A stretch of DNA of 64,000 bases from Gilvibacter sp. SZ-19. Its GTDB lineage: Bacteria; Bacteroidota; Bacteroidia; Flavobacteriales; Flavobacteriaceae. Shown here in pieces: positions 51,936-60,748 of this stretch (its first letter is position 1; the number at the start of each line of letters is the position of its first letter). Both the position numbers and the translations under genes were made by a program. The notes under the pieces are model-generated. The model did no database searches. It saw nothing but the letters and a program-made list of their open reading frames with translations, and was not told the DNA's origin. Location: NCBI RefSeq assembly GCF_002163875.1, contig NZ_CP019333.1, forward strand, positions 1,618,864 to 1,682,863. Direction: 5' to 3'.

Positions 51936-53064
51936 ATCAATTTGCGTCATATTACTGCTGTGCTTTATCAAAGCCGGGGCTCAGACTTCGGCTTTGGCCG
52001 TTGGAGATAGTTTGGTCCAGACCGGGGCCTACTCCGAAGCCATTGAGGTGTACAATCAACTCCCGGTATCCCCTCAGGTTTACGAGCGGATCGCTGCTGC
52101 CAACGAGGCCTTGGGCCGAAATGCCGAAGCCTTAGCTGCTTATCGTTCTGCTTTGGAGTTGAATGCCGATGATTTTCGGCTTGGATACCGCTACGGAATC
52201 CTCTTATCTAAGAGCAACTATTACAAAAAAGCAGACAGTTTGTTCAGCGGCCTGCATTTAATGCAGCCTACGAACGCCTCTGTTTTATATCAACGAGGCT
52301 ATGCCCGTGAACAACTCAAAGACAGTACGGCGATTATAGATTATCTCAAGGCTTACCGTGCAGATAATAACCAACAAAATGCCTTGTATCGTATTGCCAA
52401 ACTCTTATTAGAGAAAAGATCATTTGTCGGCGCCAAGGAATATATAGATCTCGGTTTAAAGGCCAATCCCAACAGCACAAGATTCTTACTTCTAGACGGC
52501 TTGAGCTATTTTGTCAACAAGTCCTATCACGATGCTATCAAGCGTTTTGAGCGGCTTTTGGAGTTGGGAAAGGACAATGAATCCATTAGAGAGCATTTGG
52601 CGAAATCCTATGCCCAAACCTACCAATACGAGCAGGCCTTGGAGCAGTATAAAGTACTTATTAATCAGTACGACGATCGCAACGCCAATTGGCATTTCTC
52701 TTTAAGTACTGCTTATCTCGGTCTCAACGAGCCAGAGAAAGCACGCAGACATATAAACATTGCTATAGGACTTTTAGACGTTCCCTTAGACAGTCATTTT
52801 CTGGCTTTAGCCATTACCTACAATCGTGAAGGGAATTACCCCGAAGTTATGAAGGCCTTACAAGAGGCGCTTGCAGAGAATCCGAAGAATCAACTGGCCA
52901 AGTATCAATTGGCCGTTGCGGCAGACAACCGCTATGCCGATAAGGCACTGGTTTTACCTTATTATGAGGCTTATTCGAAACAATTTCCCAAAGGCCGCTT
53001 TATCGATACAGTACTTTACCGGATCTCAGATATAAAAGAGCAATTATTTATGGAAAAGGATTGA
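51928..53064 (+). CDS. Exported TPR protein
   Basis: The product is 378 residues from GTG 51928, which overlaps the previous stop by 8 bases and gives a good signal peptide ('MNKSICVILLLCFIKAGAQ'). Upstream in-frame TTG 51889 would destroy that signal. Multiple TPR-like helix pairs follow: 'ERIAAANEALGRNAEALAAY', 'VLYQRGYAREQLKDSTAI', 'AKSYAQTYQYEQALEQY' and 'STAYLGLNEPEKARRHI'. It is co-transcribed with the BlaI and BlaR1 genes. It is probably a periplasmic protein-protein scaffold in the same stress response. Confidence 0.82.
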   Translation: MNKSICVILLLCFIKAGAQTSALAVGDSLVQTGAYSEAIEVYNQLPVSPQVYERIAAANEALGRNAEALAAYRSALELNADDFRLGYRYGILLSKSNYYKKADSLFSGLHLMQPTNASVLYQRGYAREQLKDSTAIIDYLKAYRADNNQQNALYRIAKLLLEKRSFVGAKEYIDLGLKANPNSTRFLLLDGLSYFVNKSYHDAIKRFERLLELGKDNESIREHLAKSYAQTYQYEQALEQYKVLINQYDDRNANWHFSLSTAYLGLNEPEKARRHINIAIGLLDVPLDSHFLALAITYNREGNYPEVMKALQEALAENPKNQLAKYQLAVAADNRYADKALVLPYYEAYSKQFPKGRFIDTVLYRISDIKEQLFMEKD

Positions 53065-53089
53065 GTTCAGTTTATATACTGCAGCAGCA

Positions 53090-54643
53090 TCAATTTTCAT
53101 AGAAATACTGGGCGTAATACTCGTTGTATCCCAATTTCCATTCTTTGGCCGCTTTGGTGTATAGTTTGGTGAGCTGTGGTTTTCTATCACTCAATACCTT
53201 CGCATCCTCGAGTGCAATATTACTGTTGTCTAAAAAGTAATCGTATAGATTCTCTATAGGCTCAAAATTGGGTTCTTGAAAATCCGCCTTGGTAAAATCC
53301 TTGTATTCCTCACTGGCTAGGAAGATCAGGTTGCGGTTCTTGGGCTCCCCTGGAGTGGCCAGTATCTCAACCTTTAAGCCTGATGCTTCTAGGGTTTTAA
53401 GAACTGCGCGCGCAGCACGGCCTTTTTCGCCCTCAATGAATCCGTAGAAATTGATCATGATCATACCTTCTGGTTTCATGATCTTTTTAGTATCGGCAAA
53501 GCCCTCTATGGTCAACAAATGTTCTGGCACAGCTTCGCTTAAAAAGCAATCGTAAATTACAATATCGTATTTCTTAGCTGTTGTTTTTACAAAGTGTCTC
53601 GCATCGTCAATCACCACATTGGTCGCGGGATCCATGTTGAAATACTCAAAGGAAACATCAACAATGCGCTGATCTATCTCCACCACATCAGTCTCAAAAC
53701 CTAAACGATCCAATTGCTTTACCAAGGTGCCTCCACCTAAGCCTAACAATAAAACTTCAGAACCTTCGGGATAAATAGAAGCCGCTGTCGGAAAGTAATT
53801 GGCCCAACTCCAAATGCTGTATTGCAGATCGTCTGCAACACCCACATAGGTTTGCAAGGTGTTGTTGACTATTAAGCCTCTTCCCATTCGAGCATCTGCC
53901 GTTATCCCATAAGATGGATGATCCACTACTTTTACTTGCCCGAGTATGCCTTCGGATTGATACAGCACCTGATACTCATCATTGAATTGCTGTTTTGGGG
54001 TTAAACTCAGAAAAGAACAAACCCCTAAAAGAACAAGAGGAACAATTACTTGTTTGTCTTTGGATTTTATAAGAGATATACACGGCAGTAGCGCTAGCAG
54101 TAAACCCGTTATAACCGCAGGATAGGTGAGTCCATATTCTGGAATGATATAGAAACCCATTAAGAAGGTCATTAAGATTCCACCCAAGGTTGATATGGCG
54201 TATACATTTCCTGCATTATTTCCGGCTGAATCTGCCTGTTCTGTCAATAGATTTATGATAATTGGAGAAACCATTCCCATAAAGATCAAAGGCGGTAACA
54301 TAAAAATAAGTAGCGAACTTATTGCTCCCATTTCTAGAGAAAGATTTATGGTCGCATCCATTATCAGATCGGCACTAAAAGGCATGACTACCAAGAGTAG
54401 CCCAGCAACTATTAAAACTCTATACAGCAGTTTAGAGCTTCCCGCATATTTTTTTGAAAGTCTACCACCAAGAAAATAACCGGCAGTCAAACCGCCCAAA
54501 GTGAGGGCAAGTACGGCAGCCCACACGTAAAGTGAGGTGCCAAAGAACGGAGCTAGCAGCTTAGCCCCAATTAATTCACAGGCCATTACAGCACCACCTT
54601 CTAAGAAAGAAAGGGTAAAAAGATACTTTTTTCTCGAAATCAT
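53090..54643 (-). CDS. Fused membrane / spermidine-synthase-like protein
   Basis: The 517-residue product has an N-terminal half (about residues 1-210) with six to seven TM segments. The C-terminal half is Rossmann-like: 'LLLGLGGGTLVKQLDRLGFE' (nucleotide-type Gly-rich loop), 'DVVEIDQRIVDVSFEYF', 'VVIDDARHFVKTTAKKYDIV' and 'IYDCFLSEAVPEHL'. This is the fused family related to SpeE, in which the acceptor need not be putrescine. The gene stands alone and converges with the TPR gene at 51928. Confidence 0.85.
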   Translation of the reverse strand: MISRKKYLFTLSFLEGGAVMACELIGAKLLAPFFGTSLYVWAAVLALTLGGLTAGYFLGGRLSKKYAGSSKLLYRVLIVAGLLLVVMPFSADLIMDATINLSLEMGAISSLLIFMLPPLIFMGMVSPIIINLLTEQADSAGNNAGNVYAISTLGGILMTFLMGFYIIPEYGLTYPAVITGLLLALLPCISLIKSKDKQVIVPLVLLGVCSFLSLTPKQQFNDEYQVLYQSEGILGQVKVVDHPSYGITADARMGRGLIVNNTLQTYVGVADDLQYSIWSWANYFPTAASIYPEGSEVLLLGLGGGTLVKQLDRLGFETDVVEIDQRIVDVSFEYFNMDPATNVVIDDARHFVKTTAKKYDIVIYDCFLSEAVPEHLLTIEGFADTKKIMKPEGMIMINFYGFIEGEKGRAARAVLKTLEASGLKVEILATPGEPKNRNLIFLASEEYKDFTKADFQEPNFEPIENLYDYFLDNSNIALEDAKVLSDRKPQLTKLYTKAAKEWKLGYNEYYAQYFYEN

Positions 54644-54652
54644 TAGTTGAAA

Positions 54653-54680
54653 TAAAAAAGGGCGAGCTGCTGCTCGCCCG
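54653..54680 (-). terminator. Rho-independent terminator of the subtilase gene
   Basis: On the minus strand GGGCGAGC-AGCA-GCTCGCCC (54679 to 54660) is followed by six T residues. It lies ~31 bases after the subtilase stop and just before the spermidine-synthase-like gene start. Confidence 0.88.
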
Positions 54681-54710
54681 TTAAAGAATATATCTTAAAG
54701 GTCAATAGGA

Positions 54711-55949
54711 TTAATGGATCGCGATAGTATCGGCGTTTCCGTCAGGATCACCATTTACCGTTCCGCCAGATCTAATATTTCCTAACAATAGAATACCACA
54801 TACGTGAGGAGATGCCATAGACGTTCCACTCAAAGTAGCATAACCATCTCCTTTGTAGGTAGACAAAACTCCAGATCCCGGAGCACAGTAATCTACCGGA
54901 GGGTTACCGTAGTTTGAGAAACTAGACCAGTTATCTCCCTGTGCCATAGAAGAAACAGTGTAGATATTAGGTCCGTTTGCGCTAGCAGGAGAACGAGTTC
55001 CGGCGTCGGTTGATTCGTTACCAGCTGCCAATGCAAATGGACAAGCGCTAGAAGCGTTTTGAACCGCATTGTTAAGTGCAGACGAGAATCCACCACCTAA
55101 ACTCATGTTGGCTGCATCACAGTCAGAGCGTGTACTTACAAAATCAATTCCAGCAACTACGCCGCTAATTGTACCTGATCCTCTGCGGTCTAGTACTTTT
55201 ACAGGAACAACAGTAGCTCCTGCAGCAACTCCAATAACTCCAATTTCATTATCTATAGCAGCAACAGTTCCAGCTACGTGAGTTCCGTGTCCGCTTCCGT
55301 CAAAGGTCAAATCGGCATCTGGTCCGTTAGAGAATGCGTTAAATCCGCGAGCTACATCAACATTGAGGTCTGGGTGACTAGCGTCAATACCAGAGTCAAG
55401 GATATAAGCCACTTTTCCGGTGCCATCAACACCACCATTTACGCGAGTAATACCCCAAGGAGTTTGTTGTGGAGAGGTTCCTCCACCACCACCTCCACCA
55501 CCTGGAGGGCCACCCATTTTCACGGTGATGATCTGATCTTGCTCAATGTAAGCTACACGGCTGTCTTTTCTTAGTAGTTCCAATTCGTCATTGGAAAGCT
55601 CTAGAGCCACCCCTTTAATAGCATTAACAAAGGTCTGATCGATAACTTTTTCGCCCATGTCTTTACTGATGAACAAGGACTTGGCATTTACTTCCATTTT
55701 GCGCTTTTCAGCCTCAAAATCCATGGCAGTTATTGGACCGCTTTTGGCATTTGGAAAAGCATTGTCTTTAAATACCACAATGTACTTACCGTCTATTGCA
55801 GTTTCTGAAGAATAGGTAATTAGTTTTGCTTCTTCCAACTTATCGATGGACGCGTCTGGGGAATCAACTTCAGTATCCCTTTCACAACTGTAGATAAACA
55901 CCGAAACAGCGGCTACTAACAGCAAGGAATAAAAATTGAATTTTTTCAT
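54711..55949 (-). CDS. S8-family serine peptidase (subtilase) with I9 propeptide, lipoprotein
   Basis: The 412-residue product has a lipoprotein signal ending 'VFIYSC'. An I9-type propeptide lies at about 45-150 ('KYIVVFKDNAFPNAKSGPIT', 'RVAYIEQDQIITV'). An eight-residue glycine run links it to the catalytic domain. The catalytic triad is Asp (~183) in 'VAYILDSGIDASHPDL', His (~221) in 'GSGHGTHVAGTVAA' and Ser (~376) in 'ATLSGTSMASPHVCG', with Asn in 'ALAAGNES'. It resembles proteinase K-type enzymes. Probably anchored in the envelope or released. No carboxy-terminal secretion domain is present. Confidence 0.92.
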   Translation of the reverse strand: MKKFNFYSLLLVAAVSVFIYSCERDTEVDSPDASIDKLEEAKLITYSSETAIDGKYIVVFKDNAFPNAKSGPITAMDFEAEKRKMEVNAKSLFISKDMGEKVIDQTFVNAIKGVALELSNDELELLRKDSRVAYIEQDQIITVKMGGPPGGGGGGGGTSPQQTPWGITRVNGGVDGTGKVAYILDSGIDASHPDLNVDVARGFNAFSNGPDADLTFDGSGHGTHVAGTVAAIDNEIGVIGVAAGATVVPVKVLDRRGSGTISGVVAGIDFVSTRSDCDAANMSLGGGFSSALNNAVQNASSACPFALAAGNESTDAGTRSPASANGPNIYTVSSMAQGDNWSSFSNYGNPPVDYCAPGSGVLSTYKGDGYATLSGTSMASPHVCGILLLGNIRSGGTVNGDPDGNADTIAIH

Positions 55950-56171
55950 GGTTAGTGTTTGTTTTAGTTAATATTTTCTTAAAGTAAATAATTCCCTCGA
56001 AGTGGCAAAGAATTGTTAGTAATTCTGTTAAATTTTCAACAGTTTTACGGTTAATCCGCAGTTAGGCCTAAAAATTGTTTAAATGATCTTTGTTATTCTT
56101 ATTCAAAATTCATTGAGGATGGCAAGACAGAACAATTTTTTATTCACAGCCGTTTTGCTATTTTTAGCCCG

Positions 56172-56693
56172 ATGAAAGGGTTATTTCTCAGTGTTTTATT
56201 ATTGTTTTTGAGCGTGTCTTTGCAGGCTCAAGATTCGATCAATTGGATCAGCATCACTGAGGCAGAGGCCGCGGTTGCCGAAACACCTAAACCTGTCTTT
56301 ATTGACATTTACACCAATTGGTGTGGCTGGTGCAAACGCATGGATAAAAGCACGTTTCAAGATCCTGCTTTTGTTAAATACATTAACGAGAACTACTACG
56401 CAGTAAAGCTCAACGGAGAAGAACGCGATTCTATCACCTATCGCGGATACACCTTTAAATATGTCGCGCGGGGCAGACGTGGTTATCACGAGCTCCCAGC
56501 TGCTTTTATGCAACGCAAACTCAGCTACCCGACCTATATAATTCTCAATGATATACTCACGCCCTTGCAGGCTTTTAAAGGGTATAGGACTGCAGAGGAA
56601 TTTTTACCCATAGTTACCTTTTTGGGAGAAGGATTGTACAAGAACACCAAATGGGAAGACTTTATGGCCAAATGGCAAGCAAAAGATCAATAA
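56172..56693 (+). CDS. Thioredoxin-family protein (exported)
   Basis: The 173-residue product has signal peptide 'LFLSVLLLFLSVSLQA' cleaved before QDSI. The thioredoxin domain opens 'KPVFIDIYTNWCGWCKRMDK' with the WCGWC active site, then 'FVKYINENYYAVKLNGEE' and 'SYPTYIILNDILTPLQAFKG' (cis-Pro loop). It belongs to the DUF255/thioredoxin_7-like exported group. It is followed two bases later by the lipoprotein gene at 56696. Periplasmic thiol work is the expected role. Confidence 0.87.
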   Translation: MKGLFLSVLLLFLSVSLQAQDSINWISITEAEAAVAETPKPVFIDIYTNWCGWCKRMDKSTFQDPAFVKYINENYYAVKLNGEERDSITYRGYTFKYVARGRRGYHELPAAFMQRKLSYPTYIILNDILTPLQAFKGYRTAEEFLPIVTFLGEGLYKNTKWEDFMAKWQAKDQ

Positions 56694-56695
56694 TC

Positions 56696-57169
56696 ATGAG
56701 AAGAGCTTGCTACTTTTTATTGCTGCTGATGGTTTCTTGCCAGTATTTTGAAACAGAGAAAGTAGATGCCGATACCTTGTTCGAGCAGGAAATGGCGACC
56801 ATCAATTGGGATGAAGTGGACCAATATCCCTTATTCCCCAATTGCGATGAGACTCAAGATAAGGCCACACAACTGCGTTGTTTCCATCGGGAGCTGAGTG
56901 GCTCCATTAGCGAGGTTTTACACGATAGTGTTCCCGGGATGGTGCAATCCCTGCGCGATACTGTTTGGATGGACATGCGTATTGATACCAGCGGCGTATT
57001 TAGTATCAAAAATGTAAAAATGGATTCCATTACGGAGGTACAACTGCCCCGTTTGGAATCTTGGCTCAAATCGGCCTTGGTCAATATGCAGCCTGTCTCA
57101 CCAGCCACAAAAAAAGGGGTGCCGGTTGCGACGGAGTATACCCTTCCACTGGTGCTGGCTACAAATTGA
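56696..57169 (+). CDS. Lipoprotein with TonB C-terminal-like domain
   Basis: The 157-residue product has a lipoprotein signal ending 'LLLLMVSC'. The body 'QYPLFPNCDETQDKATQLRC', 'VWMDMRIDTSGVFSIKNVKM' and 'VATEYTLPLVLAT' parallels the TonB-like C-terminus of the BlaR1 protein at 50484 ('VYPGCEGL...KNCFQ', 'INTQGQV', 'VAVNYSLPIIF'). The two cysteines after the Pro-x-x-Pro region are shared. It lacks the transmembrane helix and Pro-rich linker of TonB, so it is a free-standing domain. ATG 56696 follows the preceding stop by two bases. Confidence 0.7.
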   Translation: MRRACYFLLLLMVSCQYFETEKVDADTLFEQEMATINWDEVDQYPLFPNCDETQDKATQLRCFHRELSGSISEVLHDSVPGMVQSLRDTVWMDMRIDTSGVFSIKNVKMDSITEVQLPRLESWLKSALVNMQPVSPATKKGVPVATEYTLPLVLATN

Positions 57170-58037
57170 ATTTATATCCCAAACTGAAGTCTACCGGAAA
57201 TTCACCATTATCGTCTATAGTTAGCCCAACTAAGTCGTTATAGGCCAAGGTCAAGTATCCGTTCCCAAGCTTAACATCGGCACCTAAGCCCAGAAGTATA
57301 GGAGCTTGCAAATTGCCTCCTGAAACTTCCATGTCTACAGAATTCTCTGCCTGATCTGTTGAGGTGATCACTGTTTTGGAATAGGTATAGGTAGCCAGAC
57401 GTGCATTAGCAAATACATCAACTGTTGCAGATTTTACAAATTTGAAGCGATAATTCAAAGACAGTTGAGAAGCTGTGTAGTCAAAATCCTCAACGGCAAA
57501 GGTTTGTCGGAACTGAAAAACTATGGCATGTCGCGGAAGCAGTTTGCTGTCTAGAATTTCGAATTCTACACCAACCAAAGGTGCTATAGCGTTTTGCGGG
57601 TTGGAAGTGTATCGGTTATTGGTCACTCCACCAAATATGCCCAAACGGGTTTCTAAGGCCACTGTCTCTGAATTGGAGGTGTAATTGGGGTCCACACTTG
57701 CGTTGTAATCATTGATAAAGCTGCGCAAGCCGGCTAAGGTCATTCGCAGACGGTCTGTAGACAATCCGTTCCCTGCGGTGAGCTCGTTCAAGGTACTTTT
57801 ATACTCCTCTTGATATTTGCCATCTACTCGTGTATTGACCAATTCGTAATACTGTCCATCTTTCTTGACAAAGTATCTGTATTGTTTGTCAAAGGTGTTC
57901 CAGAGCAGATCAATAGTGCCGCTCACTTCTGTTTTTAGGGCTAAAGATTCTCCGTTGATGGTATAGCTCTGTTGGGCAAATGAAAATGCAGAAATGCCAA
58001 AGGCTACAAGAAAGATAAGGGATTTTAAACGTTGCAT
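57159..58037 (-). CDS. Putative outer-membrane beta-barrel protein
   Basis: The 292-residue product has signal peptide 'SLIFLVAFGISAFSFA' cleaved before QQSYT. The second half has regularly alternating strands ending on aromatics ('AIVFQFRQTFAVEDF', 'LSLNYRFKFV', 'TVDVFANARLATYTYSK', 'PILLGLGADVKLG', 'GYLTLAYNDL', 'FSLGYKFNL'), with a terminal aromatic-Leu end. The N-terminal part before ~110 is a small soluble region. It overlaps the end of the opposing gene by 11 bases. No family can be named with confidence. Confidence 0.68.
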   Translation of the reverse strand: MQRLKSLIFLVAFGISAFSFAQQSYTINGESLALKTEVSGTIDLLWNTFDKQYRYFVKKDGQYYELVNTRVDGKYQEEYKSTLNELTAGNGLSTDRLRMTLAGLRSFINDYNASVDPNYTSNSETVALETRLGIFGGVTNNRYTSNPQNAIAPLVGVEFEILDSKLLPRHAIVFQFRQTFAVEDFDYTASQLSLNYRFKFVKSATVDVFANARLATYTYSKTVITSTDQAENSVDMEVSGGNLQAPILLGLGADVKLGNGYLTLAYNDLVGLTIDDNGEFPVDFSLGYKFNL

Positions 58038-58069
58038 GCTCAGCGATTTAGGTGAACTAAAAGTACATA

Positions 58070-59182
58070 TTATTTTTTATACTCCCGACCCTTCCAGCGG
58101 TATGAACCGCTGGTGGCTCTAAGCAAAATGATAATCAAAGTCCAGGGGTATACTAAATTCGCGACGATTGTTTTAAGCAGTAAGTTTTGGCTGCTATCTA
58201 ATTTTTGATACGCCAGTAGCCATACATCACAGCATATCTTTATGCTAAAATAGCCGCCTAGGATCCACCAGAATTTAGAGTCAAAGAAAGTGCTCGCCAA
58301 CAATACAATTATCCATAGGTTAGCCAAAGTAACTACTAACCCCATTCTGTTTGAGTTTTGCAAGCCTACGGCTTGGGATTTTTTTATCCAGCGAATGCGC
58401 TGCCAAAAATACTCGGGCCAAGAGCTAGCTCCCGCTACTGTTAAGGTAGCTTCTTTACTGTTCAGATAAAGGATCTCAGCCTTGCTATTGACGGCTTTTT
58501 TAAGCATGAACATATCATCGCCACTTGCGATATCTAGGTTTCCATAAAAGCCACCCACAGCAGTGAACCAAGCTTTGCTATAGGCCAAATGTGCACCATT
58601 TGCTACCATAGGTCTATCAAAACCTGCTGAACCGCGACCGAGCTGTGTGATCCCTGCGGTTTCTATTTGCTGTAGCCAATTGAGTAGGGTGTTTTCTGAA
58701 GCCAAGGCAATTGGGCCCAGTAATAAGTCTGGATTTTGTGCAAGTCCTTTTTGCATCAAATTCCACCAGGAATCTGGAAGTGAAACATCTGCATCCAGTG
58801 TGATTATCCATGGATGCTTGGCAGCCTTTACCCCTTGGGTGATGGCATCTTTCTTAGTAGCGACAGATTCTCGGATCACCTTTAAAATTTGGTAGTCTGC
58901 CTCTGAGTCTTCTAAAGCAGCACGTATTAAACCAACGGACTCATCTTCGCTACTGTCGTCCATAAATAGCAGTTCGATTGTTCCTGTTGCCGGTAGCCTT
59001 TTAATGCTTTCTAAAAGTGGCCCCAACCGCTGCGCCTCATTTCTAAAAGGAATGATAATGGTGGCCTTAAGCTGGTTCACATCCGAAGTAAAATCCAAAG
59101 GCTTTAATCTGCTTATCCCACGGTAGGCCCAAATGATCAGCTCGGCATAAAGCAGCAGTACAATGCTCGTTAGCGTTATCAT
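58070..59182 (-). CDS. Glycosyltransferase family 2, membrane-bound
   Basis: The 370-residue product has a GT-A fold: 'ATIIIPFRNEAQRLGPLLES' (N-terminal strand), 'LLFMDDSSEDES', 'WIITLDADVSLPDSWW' (DxD-like), 'ASGDDMFMLKKAV' (catalytic Asp) and 'QRIRWIKKSQ' (QxxRW). One TM segment is at the N-terminus, and two to three lie at the C-terminus (~280-355). The QxxRW motif suggests a processive or polymer-type enzyme. It overlaps the flippase-like gene upstream by four bases, so the two proteins probably act on one lipid-linked glycan (inferred). Confidence 0.88.
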   Translation of the reverse strand: MITLTSIVLLLYAELIIWAYRGISRLKPLDFTSDVNQLKATIIIPFRNEAQRLGPLLESIKRLPATGTIELLFMDDSSEDESVGLIRAALEDSEADYQILKVIRESVATKKDAITQGVKAAKHPWIITLDADVSLPDSWWNLMQKGLAQNPDLLLGPIALASENTLLNWLQQIETAGITQLGRGSAGFDRPMVANGAHLAYSKAWFTAVGGFYGNLDIASGDDMFMLKKAVNSKAEILYLNSKEATLTVAGASSWPEYFWQRIRWIKKSQAVGLQNSNRMGLVVTLANLWIIVLLASTFFDSKFWWILGGYFSIKICCDVWLLAYQKLDSSQNLLLKTIVANLVYPWTLIIILLRATSGSYRWKGREYKK

Positions 59183-60126
59183 TTTGCAGCTTTTTTATAG
59201 GTTGTAATGATCCAGCTACCTATCAGGGCAGGTAGGCCGAAGTTCAAAATCCAGCCCAGCAATACGGCAAAGACCACAGGAACTTGATCTACGCCCACCC
59301 GGCCAAAGATCATAACGGCTAGTCCGCTTTTAACTACCACATCCAAAACAAAAAGCATGGGCGTAATACTGCTCAGAAGATAATAAGCAAGGGCAAATGG
59401 TAATAAGGTCCAATAGTCAAAGGGAGCTCCAAAACCAATCAACATCCAAAGCAATAAACTGCAAAATACCGCATAGCGGAGCAGGCTGTGAACGGCGGTC
59501 CAAATTAAAATGCTATTGGGTAAGGCTCTGGTTTTGCTCCAAAGTGCTTCTAAAGACAAGCCTTGAAACAATAATTGCCTTTTGCGGATCAGCCAGCCAA
59601 AGATCAGCAGCAATACAAAAACAAGCCCTAATAAGAGCAAATTGAGTCTTGAGATCGGGAGGTCGAATTTGGTGCTCACCCAAATAAGGGCAGGAGTTCC
59701 TAAGAGCAAGGTAATTGCCATTTGTTGCATATTGCCCAAAAAGTTGAGCCAAAGGATACGCTTGCGCTTTGCCGATTCAAAGAACAAGGCCTTGGCTCCG
59801 TATTCACCTACTCGTTGTGGTGTAAGCAGAGAAGCTGCCAAAGAAGCATAGGTTTGTTTCCAAGCAAGGGTATAGCTTAACGGACGCGTAGTTGCGGTGA
59901 GCAGTTGCCATTTTCTGGCTTCTAATGCCCAATTGAGAAAACTCAATCCAATCCAACAGATCAAAGTCCAAACTGCCAAGTTCTCGGTGATCTGCTGCCA
60001 CAAGGCGCACAATTGCCCTTGGTTGTCTACATAGAGTTTGTTGTAAAGAAAAATGGCCATCGCCACCAAAATGATCAATTTTAGGGCGACTAACAGATAT
60101 TGATTAGCTTTGTCTGAGAAGACCAT
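59179..60126 (-). CDS. UPF0104/LPG-synthase-like membrane protein (flippase-like)
   Basis: The 315-residue product has seven to eight TM segments, e.g. 'LLVALKLIILVAMAIFLYNK', 'WTLICWIGLSFLNWALEA', 'QTYASLAASLLTPQRVGEYG' (the conserved family loop) and 'PFALAYYLLSSITPMLFVLD'. The 'TPQRVGEYG' loop is the hallmark of the UPF0104/lysylphosphatidylglycerol synthase TM group. It overlaps the GT2 gene, suggesting a joint role in glycolipid transport or synthesis. It is divergent from ruvC with a 58-base gap that must hold both promoters. Confidence 0.82.
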   Translation of the reverse strand: MVFSDKANQYLLVALKLIILVAMAIFLYNKLYVDNQGQLCALWQQITENLAVWTLICWIGLSFLNWALEARKWQLLTATTRPLSYTLAWKQTYASLAASLLTPQRVGEYGAKALFFESAKRKRILWLNFLGNMQQMAITLLLGTPALIWVSTKFDLPISRLNLLLLGLVFVLLLIFGWLIRKRQLLFQGLSLEALWSKTRALPNSILIWTAVHSLLRYAVFCSLLLWMLIGFGAPFDYWTLLPFALAYYLLSSITPMLFVLDVVVKSGLAVMIFGRVGVDQVPVVFAVLLGWILNFGLPALIGSWIITTYKKAAK

Positions 60127-60184
60127 GGCTTGCTAATTTAAACAATCCGCAGGCAGTAGGTTAGCATTCGTGTCAAAATAAGCG

Positions 60185-60739
60185 ATGAGTAAAACAGAAC
60201 GCATCATATTAGGGATAGACCCCGGAACAACCATTATGGGTTTTGGACTCATTCGCGTAGTTGGTAAGAAGATGGAATTCATGCAATTACACGAACTACA
60301 ACTGCACAAATATGCAGACCACTACGTAAAGCTCAAGCATATTTTTGAGCGAACCGTACAGCTCATAGAAACCTATCACCCAGACGAGATCGCAATTGAG
60401 GCACCATTCTTTGGAAAGAATGTGCAATCTATGCTTAAGTTGGGCAGAGCCCAGGGAGTTGCCATGGCGGCAGGACTTTCCAGACAAGTGCCCATTACGG
60501 AGTACTCGCCTAAAAAGATCAAAATGGCCATAACCGGTAACGGAAATGCCAGTAAAGAACAAGTGGCTAAAATGCTGCAAAGTATCTTGAGCATTAAAGA
60601 ACTGCCAAAGAACTTAGACAGCACAGACGGTTTGGCTGCTGCGGTTTGCCATTTCTATAATGACGGTAAGATTGCGACTGGAAAATCTTACTCGGGCTGG
60701 GGCGCTTTTATTAAAGACAATCAGGATAGAATAGGCTAA
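60185..60739 (+). CDS. ruvC: Holliday junction endonuclease RuvC
   Basis: The 184-residue product has 'IILGIDPGTTIMGFGLI' (first catalytic Asp), 'DEIAIEAPFFGKNVQSMLKL' (Glu), 'YSPKKIKMAITGNGNASKEQ' (DNA-binding region) and 'KNLDSTDGLAAAVCHFYN' (last two Asp). It resolves Holliday junctions with RuvAB. Length and motifs are those of canonical RuvC. Confidence 0.97.
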   Translation: MSKTERIILGIDPGTTIMGFGLIRVVGKKMEFMQLHELQLHKYADHYVKLKHIFERTVQLIETYHPDEIAIEAPFFGKNVQSMLKLGRAQGVAMAAGLSRQVPITEYSPKKIKMAITGNGNASKEQVAKMLQSILSIKELPKNLDSTDGLAAAVCHFYNDGKIATGKSYSGWGAFIKDNQDRIG

Positions 60740-60748
60740 AGCTTCGTT

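Noticed and set aside
55470-55510. Glycine-codon run in the subtilase as a phase-variable repeat
   Set aside because: The codons are mixed triplets and in frame; a length change would only alter the linker. No sign of variability from one sequence.
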